From Branchiostoma floridae (lineage: Eukaryota > Chordata > Leptocardii > Amphioxiformes > Branchiostomatidae), in assembly GCF_000003815.2 (NCBI RefSeq), contig NC_049979.1, forward strand, positions 32,734,395 through 32,798,394: a stretch of 64,000 nt of DNA, read 5' to 3'. Within the stretch, counting starts at the first letter, position 1. The number at the start of each line of letters is the position of its first letter. A program made the position numbers and the translations under genes. The notes beneath the pieces are model-generated. The model was given only the letters and a program-made list of their open reading frames with translations, searched no databases and was not told the origin of the DNA. This document shows, in pieces, positions 1 to 11,420 of this stretch.

Positions 1-608
1 CACTCGTGGGGCGGGCCAAGTCTTTTTTCAGTAATCCCAACCCAGTAACAAGTTCAAGTCATTAGCAAATATCCAACTTTTTAATGAAGCAAAACTAGCC
101 GCACTCTTAACACTTTCGCACTAATATCCATTGTACAAGAGATAGCCGGAATCCTAACCCAATCGGACGACATATGGCTGTACTATTGCTGACCCGGTCG
201 AAGGCCTTATTGAAGTCAGTGACTGAAAAACTTAAACAAAGTCATAAAAACCGACTGGATATCTAGCGGTACACTCCAAAATGAGCCTTAGTCATAAGAT
301 ATGTGTCTTCAAAATTCTTGTCAAATCTGAAAAGTTGCAATAAGGCGTAACTTCGAAAGGATGGATTGTGTAAATTTCGTTTCAATATAAAATTCATTTA
401 GGTTTAAGAGGCAAAGAGTTAACTTAAGGTCGCTGCAACGTTGGAGATTTCCACAGAAAATGGAATTTTAATTCTCTTCTCAAATTAGACATAAACAGCC
501 TTTGGGTTTTGATTTGTTATTTTTTTATCTTTGTATATTTTCATCCCTACTATCACATTTATAATTTCTAACGTTATACAGTATCTGACGGGCTGTCACA
601 TGTGCCAT
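1..608. other. 3' flank of the zinc-finger gene, no gene seen
   Basis: No open frame or repeat I recognise. On the minus strand, downstream of the zinc-finger stop codon, no AATAAA is evident. The variant ATTAAA reads at 467-472, about 137 bp past the stop, and is a possible but weak polyadenylation signal. Confidence 0.4.
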
Positions 609-1349
609 TCATGGTTTAGAAATGTGAATATGCAGATGTCTCTTAAGATTAGAAAGCGTAGTAAAATGGCTGGTACATGTCTCGCACTTGTACGGTTTTT
701 CCATTGTATGCGTTCGCATGTGAGTCCGTAAGTGAGTTGACTGAATAAACGTCTTGAAACATTTTTCACATCTGTAACGTTTCTCCCCTGTGTGTGTCCT
801 TGTGTGTGACTGCATAACATTTAAATGCCTAAACCGCCTACTACAATGTCTACACATGTATGGTTTCTCGCCTGTATGAGTCCTAATGTGATCCTTGAGA
901 TGAACGAGCTGTTTAAAGCATTTTTTACATTTCTCACACTGATACGGTTTCTCACTGGTGTGAATTCTTATGTGTATCTTCAGAACACTAATGTTGCTAA
1001 ACCGTTTCCTGCACTCAGGGCAACAGTATGGTTGTTCACCGGTGTGATTCCTTATATGTGTCTTCAAATTGGACAGCGTACTGAACTGTCTCTCGCACAC
1101 TTCGCACCTGAAGGGTTTCTCTCCAGAATGTGTTCTCATGTGTGTCTTTAGATGGCCCAGCTGTTTAAATTGTTTGTTGCACTCACGGCATCTGTGGGGC
1201 CTGTCACCACTGTGAGTCCGAATGTGTTTATTTGATCTTGCAAGATGTTGAAACTCCCAGCCGCAGTTGTGGGTAAAGATAAGATTTCCACCATGTCCCT
1301 TCTTTTCATCTCGTGTTCCTATATGAAATATGGGTCCTTGTTGCATCAT
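609..1349 (-). CDS. C2H2 zinc-finger protein, seven intact fingers
   Basis: The 246-residue product is almost entirely classical C2H2 zinc fingers, so it is probably a nuclear sequence-specific DNA-binding protein. Seven complete C-x2-C-x12-H-x3-H fingers lie at about residues 52-74, 80-102, 108-130, 136-158, 164-186, 192-214 and 220-242. They are joined by TGEKP-type linkers (SGEKP, TGEQP, TSEKP, TGEKP, TGEKR, TMEKP). A further finger at about 26-46 has lost its first cysteine (Thr in its place) and probably does not bind zinc. No KRAB, SCAN, BTB or ZAD domain is visible, so the protein may be nothing but fingers, or an upstream exon may add an N-terminus. Start choice: two tandem ATGs at 1349, with an in-frame TGA two codons upstream inside the same exon, which argues against an N-terminal coding exon spliced at 1359. 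A good acceptor (TTCTTTGACAG) ends at 1360. Target sites cannot be read from the sequence. C2H2 genes of this kind are numerous and paralogous in invertebrate genomes. Confidence 0.88.
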   Translation of the reverse strand: MMQQGPIFHIGTRDEKKGHGGNLIFTHNCGWEFQHLARSNKHIRTHSGDRPHRCRECNKQFKQLGHLKTHMRTHSGEKPFRCEVCERQFSTLSNLKTHIRNHTGEQPYCCPECRKRFSNISVLKIHIRIHTSEKPYQCEKCKKCFKQLVHLKDHIRTHTGEKPYMCRHCSRRFRHLNVMQSHTRTHTGEKRYRCEKCFKTFIQSTHLRTHMRTHTMEKPYKCETCTSHFTTLSNLKRHLHIHISKP

Positions 1350-1359
1350 TATTCAACTC

Positions 1360-1884
1360 CTGTCAAAGAATTAAAATGATATATTAAAACAATCACTAGA
1401 ATATTGTTGTCTTCAGGCTTCCAAGAATACTAATAACGTGTCATTTGTGTTTAAATTTGTTTCAAAAAACTTTAAGAATATTTAAACATTTGCGTTAAAA
1501 CGAAGTAGGCTGACAATACAAGGCAAAACCCTGGCATTCTAAGGGATAACATTGTAATAGTAATATGAGAATGCAAACAAAGGAATAAATTAGAAATTTC
1601 GAATGATTTTTGACATCGGAATTTGCAGTATTTAAAAAAAAAATCAAATTATTATAAGATAGTATGATCCGTACAAAACGCATTGTATTTGACTGTAACT
1701 TATCGTAGAAAACGGTTGTGTTAGGCAAGGGCCAGCAGAGAATTCAATTTTTTTTTAAATTATTCTTCAAACAAATTTTGAATTACTGTAGGGAAAACAA
1801 ACTATAAGATATACAGTAATCTGTGGGTACTTTGCTTACTATTCTGTGTATATGTTAATTAATGTTAAGCAACATCTATCTTAC
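1360..1884 (-). other. Candidate intron in the 5' leader of the zinc-finger gene
   Basis: On the minus strand a donor-like CACAAG|GTAAGA has its GT at 1884-1883, and a pyrimidine-rich acceptor ...TTCTTTGACAG ends at 1360. Together they define a 525-bp intron just upstream of the ATG exon. The leader exon would end at 1885 and start somewhere in 1886-2000. This is a reading of splice motifs only; no transcript evidence is available. Confidence 0.45.
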
Positions 1885-2034
1885 CTTGTGTTTATACTTC
1901 GCAAATGCCCGTCAAACAATGTCAACCTGTTCTCACTTGCAACCATAGATCATCGGGCAATGACTTAAATACCCCACAGTCATCTGACGAGAATGACATT
2001 GTCAGAAATGGGGTCAATGCTCAATGTAAAGTAC

Positions 2035-2135
2035 GTCTATCTTTGACGTCTTATATATGCGGAACGACGTGTGCTGGGAAGACGAAAGTTTGTTTTTTTT
2101 GCCAGGATATTGTTAGCAACATTTTAACGATAACA
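2035..2135 (+). repeat. Fragment of TTAA element family A
   Basis: This stretch (TTTGACGTCTTATATATGC..., then ACGACGTGTGCTGGGAAGACGAAA, then ATATTGTTAGCAACA) is a diverged copy of the 5' subterminal part of the element at 46629. It lies where the promoter of the zinc-finger leader exon would be. Confidence 0.6.
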
Positions 2136-2284
2136 TTTAGAGTTTTGGATTTGTTGTGTAGTCATGGTAACGGGGTTCTGGTGGGTGTATTTTCCTTAAT
2201 CTACTCATTTCGATTCAAATGAAAGGGTCCCGTGGTAGTCTTGCTAGACCGCATTTGTTTCCTATATCAGTAACACTCTCTTTG

Positions 2285-3340
2285 ATCTTATTTTTTATCC
2301 TTTATTTTCAATTGGGGCTATAGAATCAGATTAAACTATAGTCAGTAAAGATCACAACAACATCGTGTGCTGTATAGGCAGGCATTATGCACATTAAAGC
2401 AGCCATTACGGAAACTATTGCTTTCATCACTATCTCGAAAACTACACATGGTAAGGAAATAACTTTAATATCTATCCCCATATTTTAAAGAGTAAAGAAT
2501 CAGATTATCAAATCTCAGTAAAGATCCCAACAATAGTGTGTGCTGTATAGGCTAAGCTAAATAGGGTGAGCTCACCACATGAGGTGCGGACACTCCTGGA
2601 GTATTGACACTGCTGGGGATACAGACACTACTGAGGGTATTGGCACTATTGTGGGCATGGACACACTGAGGGTATTCGCACTATTTTGGGCACGTACACT
2701 ACTGAGGGTAGAGGCACTCCTGGGGATAAAGACACTACTGGGGATAGAGACACTACAGGGGGCACGGTTACCTACACTCGCTCACCAATAACACGGATAT
2801 AAATATACAGTTAAGTTGATTTTTGTATGTTTTAATGAAATATTGGTTTGATTGATACCGACATGGCCTAGTCTGATCCCCTACCCATAAAAGGATGGAA
2901 ATTGACGTGAAATTATTTTGTTATCGAGTGTGTAATTGCTGATAATGAGAAAAACACGATTCTGCGCAATGGAGGAAAATTTGCATATTGTATGCCTATT
3001 CTGCACAAAGTATTGGAGCGATCTTTACTGAGATTGTTTAACATAATTCTTTACCCCTTAAAACTTGGTAATGGACCAAAATTATTGTGTTACCGTCTGT
3101 AGTTATAGTGATAAAAAAACAACATTTTTTTTCGTAATGGCCGCTTTGATTTAGAAATTGTTTGCCTATTCAGCACGGAATGTCGGTTGAATCTTTACTG
3201 AGACAAAATTGGTCTTTTGTACGCCTATTCAGCACAAAATGTTGGTGTTATCTTCAGTTAAGTGGCTTAATTGATCCTTTATTCCTCAAAAGATGGGGAT
3301 AGACACCTAACTTATTTTATTTATTAGACTTTCGGTAATT
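2285..3340. repeat. Inverted (foldback-like) repeat element with subterminal tandem copies
   Basis: Two copies of a unit containing CAGTAAAGATC...GTGCTGTATAGGC lie at about 2310-2400 and 2470-2555. Their reverse complement (GCCTATTC...GCAC...GATCTTTACTGAG) lies at about 2990-3075, 3165-3205 and 3220-3310. The arms are diverged but the paired order is clear. The spacer contains the minisatellite at 2585-2765. Outer boundaries and target duplication were not resolved. Confidence 0.6.
2585..2765 (+). repeat. Minisatellite with about 21-bp period
   Basis: Tandem degenerate units of the form GACACTACTGGGGATAGA and GGCACTACTGAGGGTATT. Because the period is close to 21 bp, one frame stays open over 70 codons and gives a heptad-like peptide repeat. 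I regard that frame as a by-product of the period, not as a gene. Confidence 0.7.
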
Positions 3341-3759
3341 GCTACATTAATTTGCATATTTTGCGGAATGCCCAAGGATGACAGAGTGGTATCAGCCAGA
3401 AAGCCAGATACTTATAGATCACACCTCAGAGTTATAGAAACGGCAAGAAAAAGCTTTGTGCGAACCATATTAAAAAAATTATTTAAAAAAAGCAACTGGG
3501 GTATGGTAACCGGGCCATCTAATTACCCACCAAAAGACTGTAAAAAAAAGAATTAATAATGCAAAAATGAAATTCAAACTGTCAAAAACAATACCTCTAA
3601 ACATGGCAGGCACCTATCCTGCAGTATTTCAAGTTAGAGGGCAAACTACCACTGAAGATGTTCTACCTATACAATGATAATATAATATAATGGAGACTGC
3701 CTAGACTCGTTTGGTGCAATTCGGGGACCTTAATACAAATACCAGATGCAACGAGCAAC

Positions 3760-3895
3760 GGTTCCTATGACATATTTTTCCAGGACGTGTTATCCCAGCC
3801 AGGAATAATTTCTCATATAACACAGTCTCAAGCAAGTCAGTTAACGAGTTCAAGGCAATACTAGAATAAGAATGGAAGCAACATAACCAAGATCA
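3760..3895 (+). pseudogene. Remnant of a CR1/L2-type LINE C-terminus
   Basis: Frame-reading gives an R-V-I-P-A-R-N-N-F-S...S-V-N-E-F-K-A-I-L-E stretch ending in a stop. This resembles the post-RT region of CR1-like elements (R...W-N-x-L-P...S-V-x-x-F-K). It is short, isolated and interrupted, hence an old fragment. Confidence 0.4.
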
Positions 3896-3899
3896 GTTC

Positions 3900-5100
3900 T
3901 AAAACCACTTTCAGAACCGTGTTAAAGGTGGATTCTTGCTGCACTTCGGGCACCGGTGCGCCACTGCGGGGTTTGTTCACGGGGCACCGTTTTGTTTCTT
4001 TTCGCGATTTTTTTATAGTTTAGAGAATGCGTAAGACGTAAAAGTATGACTCAAAAGACAACAAATGCACAAAATGGAAGAAAATTCATTCCTTATCTAT
4101 GAAATCTGTTGAGTCATCTACGAACCGCGCAGTGCCGCACCGGTGCCCAAGTGCAGTCAGAGTCCTCCTTAAGTGATTATTGATCAAAGAACAAGGTGGT
4201 ACTATAACATTACCCAATAAATTCGGCTAACGTAAACTATCGGGTTCAGTCTACAACAGGCTCTCAACCAGTGAACATGGGTGCTGGAGCAGGGCTAATA
4301 CGTACACTGTAGTCTGTAGAGTCCAGGTATACCAGTCTCAAATAGACAAAGAGTTTTAGTTTGGTCACACATAAAAAGTAAATTTGTAAGCTTTCTCTGA
4401 ACAGAAATAATGTAAATCAAGGAGGTTGAAAAAAAGGGGAAACATGGGGGCACTGAGAGATTATACCTTTTTTGCTGGTGTTGACTGTGGATTAGTAATT
4501 CTAGTCTCTCACATTGCAAAGACGGTGCCACGATTACAAGTTCTATTTGTAGACACAAAAACGCCAATAGAAAGCTCATATTATAACTACTGTAAAAGAA
4601 ATACAAATTTGACAGGGACGAATCTTTGCCAAAATAAATGCTCTTATTCTCTACAATGAGGATAATTATAACAGCTTTTATTTGAAAACAAGACACCAAA
4701 TAATTCCTGAAAGGCAAAACACCGAATAGCAATGATGTTGACATTCAGTAACTCAGACAAAGGTAGAGAGCAAGATTGTGCAGAAAAGAGTGTAATTCTA
4801 CACCGAATTGAAATGAATATGAACTCTGGCCAACATTTTGAATTTTCAACACTGGTCTGATATTTCTTCCTTTAAGCCCTATGTAGAAATATGGTATTGT
4901 GTCCTTAGCCTTGCAGCACGCTTATGTGTCATTTTGCTTTGTTTGACAGCATGTTGTTGACATGTAGTGGGGAAATTTTTAAAACAGATCTGACAGTTAA
5001 TATGCTAATAACTTTCATAATACCATCCCTTTGTTCCTGGCAGCAGACACTAGCTGGACTCCCCATAGCTTCTAATTAGTTTATGTGGTCTAGAGAGTCA
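3900..5100. other. No gene seen
   Basis: AT-rich sequence. The open frames here (149 codons on minus at 4295-4744, and shorter ones) have no recognisable domain, no start context and no copies in the window. Confidence 0.4.
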
Positions 5101-5209
5101 ATTCAGCTTTCTCTGAACTACTGGCACAGTTCAGCAGGGAGCATCTATATAGTTTTATGGTTATTGAGGACCCTGGTCACAGATTAGGATCTTTATGGAT
5201 AAAATATCG

Positions 5210-5334
5210 TACCTTCTTCCTAGATAAAGCATATCAGGTGCATCCAGATGTCTGGACAATATTATATTTCAGGCAGAATATGTCTAAAGATATTTTATGA
5301 TGCCCAAATTCAGTTTTCAACTTTGTCATGATTG
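5210..5334 (+). repeat. LINE-type 3' region, interrupted by a TTAA element
   Basis: The stretch with GACAATATTATATTTCAGGC, AGAATATGT and ATGCCCA matches about 19990-20060, which leads into a LINE-like 3' tail with ATTC repeats at about 20190. The copy here is broken by the element starting at 5339. Confidence 0.5.
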
Positions 5335-5338
5335 TTAA

Positions 5339-6157
5339 CCCTATTCAGACGGGGGAGGGGGGGGGGCTTTTGAGGCCTGCTCCAACTTTGATGTCCTATA
5401 ACGCCAAAACACCAAATTTGGTGAGTTTTCCTAAAATATTGTTGGCAATACCCTCAAGAAGTTTGACAAGTGTTTCAGTTTCCGTGTTTGCCGTTTTACA
5501 TTACGGCTATTTTGTTACATAAATAAAACATTATGCTATGTAGAATATATTTCATAATTAGGTATGCATAAATTATGCTAATTTCATGACGTCATCAGCC
5601 CAATATTCAAGATGGAGGACCGTATGGCTAGATCAAGAATAACTAGCTTATAATCACTTAGAATTTGTAACTTTCTGACATTTTTCTTTAAAAACTATCT
5701 AAATGAAAGCATTTTGTCTATATCCATTGCCTTTTGTGAATATTTGTTGCAAAAGAAGTATTTTTGAAACTTCAAGGTTGTTGATGTAATATGGCGGAAC
5801 CCAACTGGTATCTTAGATGTACATGACGTCATTTTTACGTCATTGATGTTGCTATTTGCAACACAAGTCGTAACAAACATTATCAATCCGTTATCTGCGC
5901 TTGCTGTTACATTTTTGGAGCAAAACCTGCATTTTCAGAGAATACCCTTTTATGGGTCAGGCCAATACAATCAAATTGATGACGTCATAATTACAATAAA
6001 ACTTATTCTACTTGTCAAACATTATGTCTATATCATTTTTTAAATGATGGCCATACGACACGTCGTTTAAGAGTTATAGGACTTAGAAGTAGTGGGCCTC
6101 AAAGCACCACCCTCCCACCCACGTGCCAGGGATGACCAAAAAAGCCGGGTCTGAATA
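5339..6157 (+). mobile_element. Non-autonomous TTAA element, family A
   Basis: It begins after TTAA (5335-5338) with CCCTATTCAGACGGGGGAGG and ends near GCCGGGTCTGAAT at 6157, the inverted form of the start. The final bases and the second TTAA have decayed. The interior contains TGACGTCA motifs, a CAAGATGGAGGAC-type motif and poly-G/C tracts next to both ends. It has no coding capacity. TTAA duplication and a CCC start are the pattern of piggyBac-type transposons, so this may be a piggyBac-mobilised miniature element; that assignment is inference. Confidence 0.75.
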
Positions 6158-6164
6158 TCCTTCA

Positions 6165-6905
6165 GATATGCATGTGCGTACATGTATATCTCCAGGTAAA
6201 GCCGTGGTGGAAACTTAATTCAAAAGTAAAGCAGGCTGTGAGGAGGAGAACAGGAAATAAAGCTATCAACAAGCAGAAATCAGCTCCTGTGTATAGCTAC
6301 AGGCACGCTTGCTAGGTGTGCAGTCCGGCATACACATGATCAGCAGTTACACTATCAGTGTATTCTTAGACAGGCCGTAATCCTGATTTTTTTCTCTCTT
6401 GTTAACTGTTTTAAGCGGTGCAAAAATTTGTCGGGGCAACGCATGACTTTGCCAGATAAAAGTGTGACATCATCACTTGTTGAGCATATCGTTTCGGTTT
6501 TTTTTTAACTTGTCAGCCTGCGTAGGACAGATTTCTAAGGGAAATTATTTTTAATGGTGCTTTGCTGACGTTCATGCACAGAAAACGTTTACTTCAAGGA
6601 CTCATAGCCCACACCAAGCATACCAAAATGCAGGTACTGAGGGAGATAACTGTATCCTGTGGTTATGACGGCAGTGGACTCCGATGTAGACGGGGATGGG
6701 GTTTAAAAAAGTTTTCATTTTTTTGTGTTTGTTCTGCTTTGGCAGTTTATATGAGTTTTTGCAGCTACAAGATAATTTTTGTACATCGCATATGTGTTTA
6801 GAATGTAGTAATTAGAATAAATAACACTATAAGAAACAGATTTTAGCTGTTTTTTTTTTCAATGAAACAATAATAAAGAATTGCTTACATGTAGATAGCA
6901 GAACA
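6165..6905 (+). repeat. Diverged copy of the segment at 20205-20905
   Basis: Shared landmarks in order: GTGAGGAGGA, ATGATCAGCAGT, CAGTGTAT, an acceptor-like ...CACAG or ...TACAG, then CTTCAAGGACTC or TTACAAGGACTC, ACCCACACCAA, CAGGCACTGAGGGAG (with changes), GTGTTTAGAATGTA and ACATGTAG. The frame after the acceptor-like AG stays open in both copies and aligns as L-Q-G-L...H-T-K...L-R-E...G-L-R-C. It is either a dispersed repeat or an exon-bearing segmental duplication. Confidence 0.6.
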
Positions 6906-7322
6906 GAATGTTTTATTGCAGATCCCTGTCCACTGGGCAAGTGAACAAAATCAGATACATGAAATGATTGAGTGTGGTCTAACTAGATAATCTAGGTTCC
7001 GCCATACAAATCTTAAGTGGTTGAGTGTACAGAATAGGGTAATAATTTTGCGTTGCAATTGCGGGATTTGGCTTTTTCTTTGAAGGTATATATTCTATAA
7101 TAGATTGACTCGATGACCATAGTATAGGAAGTGTATCCTTTTTTTGACAATGGAAAGCTTTGTGTAATTTCGGATACTCTTTCAAATAGTCCATTTCTTA
7201 CGGCATCAAATCGGGGATATTTGCAAGTAACACTTGGTTGATATTTACAAGTAACTTAGGTGTACACAAATTTGCACCCGTCCTTGCCATAACAGGAGAC
7301 ATGGGCTGGATGCCATGTGAAA

Positions 7323-8018
7323 TATTCCTTGTGGAATAGACTTATAAATATGTCTAATGACAGACTTACCAAAAAAGTCTTTATGTGGGATTTGCAAAAC
7401 CATAGCCCTTGGAGCAGGGATGTACAGAGAATACTACGTAGTGTTGAGCAAGAACACATTTTCCTAAACAACCTAAGGGCTAATACAAAGAAAATAAAAG
7501 AGAAACTGTTTGATTTGTACCAAGAAGACTGGGCTTCTGACATATGGTTAAAGCCCAAACTCAGAACCTATAGATTATTTAAGGATGCTTACTGTACAGA
7601 ACGTTATGTTACAATGAAGCTATGTAAAAGCCAAAGATCCCTCTGTGCGCAGTTCCGAGCAGGGATATTACCGTTGTACATTGAAACCGGGCAGTATCAA
7701 GCTATACCTGAGGAAAATAGAATTTGCATAATGTGTAGCCTGGGTGAGGTAGAAAGCGAGGCACACTTTCTATTCTACTGCCCTTTTTATGACGACTTAC
7801 GGGAAAGTAGCAAAATGTTCGACAAATGTCCAGAGGTCATCTGGGAAAGGGGTGAATTCAGAATGAAATGGTTGTTTGAAGAGGGGGCTCCGAAATTTCT
7901 AACTTCATACGCAAAGCTTGGAACAAAAGAAGAAGGCAATTATACACATGAATACACAACCTGTTCACTTATGTACAACTATTACTGTACTATTACGTTT
8001 TCCTTATTTTCTGTATAG
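7323..8018 (+). pseudogene. C-terminal part of a non-LTR retrotransposon polyprotein
   Basis: The open frame encodes about 230 residues of the region that follows reverse transcriptase in some LINEs. It has an N-terminal W-N-R-L-I-N-M...R-L-T-K-K-V-F-M-W-D motif, the L-F...Y...Q-E-D-W...K-L-R-T-Y stretch, and E-T-G-Q-Y followed by a zinc-finger-like C-x2-C...E-x-H-F-x4-C-P-F-Y. The same organisation occurs at 45561-46232. No RT domain lies upstream, so this is a 5'-truncated insertion. The reading frame has stayed open, which suggests it is not very old. The exact clade cannot be fixed without a search. Confidence 0.7.
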
Positions 8019-8396
8019 ACTCTGCTCTGTTTAGCTCTGCGAAACCCTTGTTTAATGGTTTTGATTTATGTGATTCTGTTATCCAATTTATATAATGGTT
8101 GCCAATTATGTTCCTGTCTACTAATTTGTTTTCCTTATCTCCTGTATAAACTCAGCTCTGTCTAGATCTGTGAAACCTTTGTTTGATGGTTTTGATCTAT
8201 GTGATTATGATTTGATATCTGGTCTTGTTATCCGATTTGTATATTAGTTACTGATTATGTTCATGACGTTCTTCTATGTTACAATATCCTATGTTCAACT
8301 ATAATTTATACTGTGTGTCTTATAAGCCCACGTGGGCTGGGCGTTCTAACGCATGACACGTTAATAAAATTCATTCATTCATTCATTCATTCATTC
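8019..8396 (+). repeat. 3' UTR and (ATTC)n tail of the LINE at 7323
   Basis: The 3' UTR holds an internal duplication with a period of about 131 bp (TCCTTAT..CTGTATA at about 8001 and 8132, each followed by CTC.GCTCTGT and GGTTTTGAT.TATGTGATT). It ends with AATAAA at 8363-8368 and a perfect ATTC microsatellite at 8369-8396. A short simple-repeat tail is typical of CR1/L2-like and related LINE 3' ends. Confidence 0.7.
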
Positions 8397-8399
8397 AGT

Positions 8400-9740
8400 A
8401 ACATGCGTTTCAGGTTCCACCGCATTCCTTGTACACTGCACAACACATGGACTTGTAGCTTTTTGTATCTTCTTTTTTCCATTTTTAATAGGTACGAAAT
8501 AGTTCGAAACTTACATATTGCAGAGCTGTATTCAAAATTACAAATGTATTATTGTACAGTAGTTTTTGATGTCGTATGCCGTTTTAGCCTTTTCTTCGTC
8601 TACCGATAATTTTTTTAACGATAGTTTAAACATTCATGAAATTGAACCTTCTCCTCAACAATATACAATAATAACCACTGTCTACGATGTCGCTAATGCA
8701 TATGTACAATATGCCACTATAGATAAACCATAGAAGTTAATTACTGTAAATCAAGACATGTTCATGCTTTTTTGCAGTGTTTGCTCTAACGTGAACAAAC
8801 GCTTTTCCTATTGTATAAGAGCTGTACATGTAGTTACCATACACGTGTCTGAAAACCGACTCAGTCCAACGCTTAACAATATTATGGTGTAAAAGAATAA
8901 ACTATTGCAGTTTAGATGCAAAAGAACTTGCAAAGAGAAATTCGACATTAACCAATTAACATTACTCTATATTTATCAAGAAGTGATACGTATGAGACCA
9001 CAAACCCATAACCATAGCGAACTTAATTTTCTTCTTATTGTGAACTAAATAAATTTACAGTACATGGCACTGATCATGTTTGCAAAGAGTAAAACAGTGA
9101 AGGCCCCACATCAACTTGACTTACATATTTCGAAGTCCTAGATGCCATCGAAATCAGTTTTTCCTGTCATGTTACTGTTTTTGTTCTTTAGCTTGTATTT
9201 AGCACACTTTGGTGACAACAAAGGCAGGATTTTACACAAAATATATTGCACATTTCATGTTAATTAAGACAATTATTGTATGTAAAATTTACTAAGACAA
9301 TTTTTTTAAGATTGTGTGCTGATGCACTAAGTGCTGGTAGCATTAAGGATGGTTAGGTGTCATTCATACATAAAGCCTGTAGTTTATGTAAGTTAAGTGT
9401 ACATAATATGTGTGGTGTAAGTGTATACATGTACAGGGTAGTTGGTAACTGTTAAAACTATAACTTTCTTCCGTCTTATCATACCCTTCACAAAATGTAA
9501 CTAACAGTATTGCTATGTTAATCTCATGAATATTGCTGAGTTTTGCAAAAATAATTTCCCTCTATATCTATAGCCATAAAGCCGCAAGTAAATGTGGGTA
9601 ATTGAGGGGACTAATACAGCGGAACAAAATATCTCTCAAGTGGAATATATAACGCGATTGGGATATACGGCAAATGTGTCTATAAACCCATGGTTAAGGC
9701 GACCATAATGCGAATGATAAATCTTGCTTTTCAAAATACT
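8400..9740. other. No gene or repeat recognised
   Basis: AT-rich sequence with frequent stops on both strands. I see no coding region, terminal repeat or tandem array here. Confidence 0.4.
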
Positions 9741-9744
9741 TTAA

Positions 9745-10604
9745 CCTATTCACACAGTAGTAATTGTCGTTGACCTGTCCTCGCTAGAAAGTTACTGGGT
9801 GTATTTTAGTGTACACGGGGGGTCTCTATTGACCCCCACTTCGTAATTTCAAAACGGCTTGGGTAACGATCACCAAATTTAGAGGGAATGATGTACTAGT
9901 AAATTGTTATATTTTCAGTAAGTTTGGTATCGTTATGACGTAATATGACGTAGTTATGACATCATAATGTCATAATTAAGGCTAAAATCGTCTACATATG
10001 AAATTTCCTCTATGCTTAAAGGGATTAAAGAAAACGATGACTATAAAGGTTATCTTATTGGTGTTTAAGTCTGCCAAGTCTTTTGTTGCCAATGATGACG
10101 ACACTGACGCCAATATGACTTCAGAAAATGACGTAATTTGTCCGCCATCTTGGATCGACAAACTTGAATTTTCTAAAATACGATTTTTCCATATATAACC
10201 CCAAAGCCCAATGGAAGTGGACTAAAAAGGTTCAAATGGTTGTGTTTTGTAAGAGAACAAAAGATTTTGATGGGGTTTGAGTAAATATAACGTGTATTAT
10301 AGTTAAAATTGGCATTGTCCGCCATCTTGGATTTTGACCCACGACGTCATCAAATAAGCAGAAATTATGTAATTTACAATTACACAGGGTCTTAATGAAC
10401 TAGATAAACAAGTTTGGTCTAGCAATAAAACTATGAAATCCCATAATTCCATAAACGAAAAATCACAAACTTTGATTTGTTATTAACAATGTTTTAGGAA
10501 AAGTCACTAGGTTTCGTAGTCCTAGCACAAGTCGTTCGGCAGTTATACGACGTCAAAGTTGGCGCAGGCACTTTTAGCCCCCCCCCCCCCCGGTCTAGAT
10601 AGGG
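9745..10604 (-). mobile_element. Non-autonomous TTAA element, family A, complete
   Basis: TTAA at 9741-9744 and 10605-10608 bracket an 860-bp element. Its right end, GGTCTAGATAGGG, is the inverted form of the family start CCCTAT...; the left end CCTATTCAC is degenerate. A run of 14 or more C lies next to the right terminal repeat. The interior has GCCATCTTGGA (the inverted AAGATGGC motif) twice and several TGACG motifs. It has no open frame of note. Confidence 0.75.
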
Positions 10605-10619
10605 TTAAGTTATCATAGA

Positions 10620-11412
10620 AAGCTTATGTATGGTCCAGTGGGGTCAAAACTGACCCTAGCATTGTTTTAACAAACTTTTCCGACCCAAGCCTAAACTACT
10701 TATCGTATGATCACAAAATTTTCAGAAATGATGTACATGTGCAATAAAATTATGGTAACAATTTTTTATCATTATCATATAATATGACGACGCCATGACG
10801 TCATTTAGCTTACATTGGCCGGGATCTTGGATTTTATATTATGAAGTCATCAAATTACCATAAATTATGAATATTGAATCATGAAATTTACCTTAAATTT
10901 GATAAGATGTCAAGAACAAGTGTGGTTTGACAAGAAAACCTTAAAAATCGAATGTTTAAGCCACAATTTGAAAATGGCGTAATAAATATGCTTGTCAGAA
11001 TTCCTTTGCCATGGTAACATGAAAAATATTTAATTTTTTTATTCACTTAAATAGCTTGCTATTAACATTTTCTAAAATGGGACCAAGTTTGGTGGCCCTA
11101 GCATAAACTGTTCAGGGGCTATGTGACTTTGATGTTGGTGCGGGCATTCAAAAAAAAAAAAAAAAAAACTTACCCTGTCTGAATACTGTTAGTGCAAAAT
11201 GCGGTCCTCATGATCTTTTGTATAAATTATGATAATGAGTAAGGATTATTCTCACCAAATCATGCCAAACTGTCCCACATCGATTAATGAAGCTATACAT
11301 ATATAAATCACAAAAAGAGTCACCAAAAACTCTATTTGTACAAAACGTTATGGGGTCAGTTTTGACCCCATACGGTAAACTACGTCACAAAAAAGGTACG
11401 GTGGTTTGAGGG
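10620..11412 (-). mobile_element. TTAA element, family B, truncated at one end
   Basis: The right end GGTGGTTTGAGGG is followed by TTAA at 11413-11416 and is the inverted form of the family B start CCCTCAAAC. The interior contains the characteristic TTAGTGCAAAA.G.GGTCCTC.TGATC block and mirrored GGGGTCAAAACTGACCC and GGGGTCAGTTTTGACCCC blocks near the two ends. The left terminus is missing or abuts the family A element at 10604. Confidence 0.65.
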
Positions 11413-11420
11413 TTAACAAT

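Noticed and set aside
825-1151. 108-codon plus-strand frame over the zinc-finger gene
   Set aside because: Antisense shadow of the repetitive finger codons.
2579-2791. 70-codon protein with heptad-like repeats
   Set aside because: The 21-bp minisatellite keeps the frame open by itself; there is no other coding sign.
4295-4744. 149-codon minus-strand frame
   Set aside because: Rich in Leu/Phe/Tyr from AT-rich DNA, with no domain, copies or splice context.
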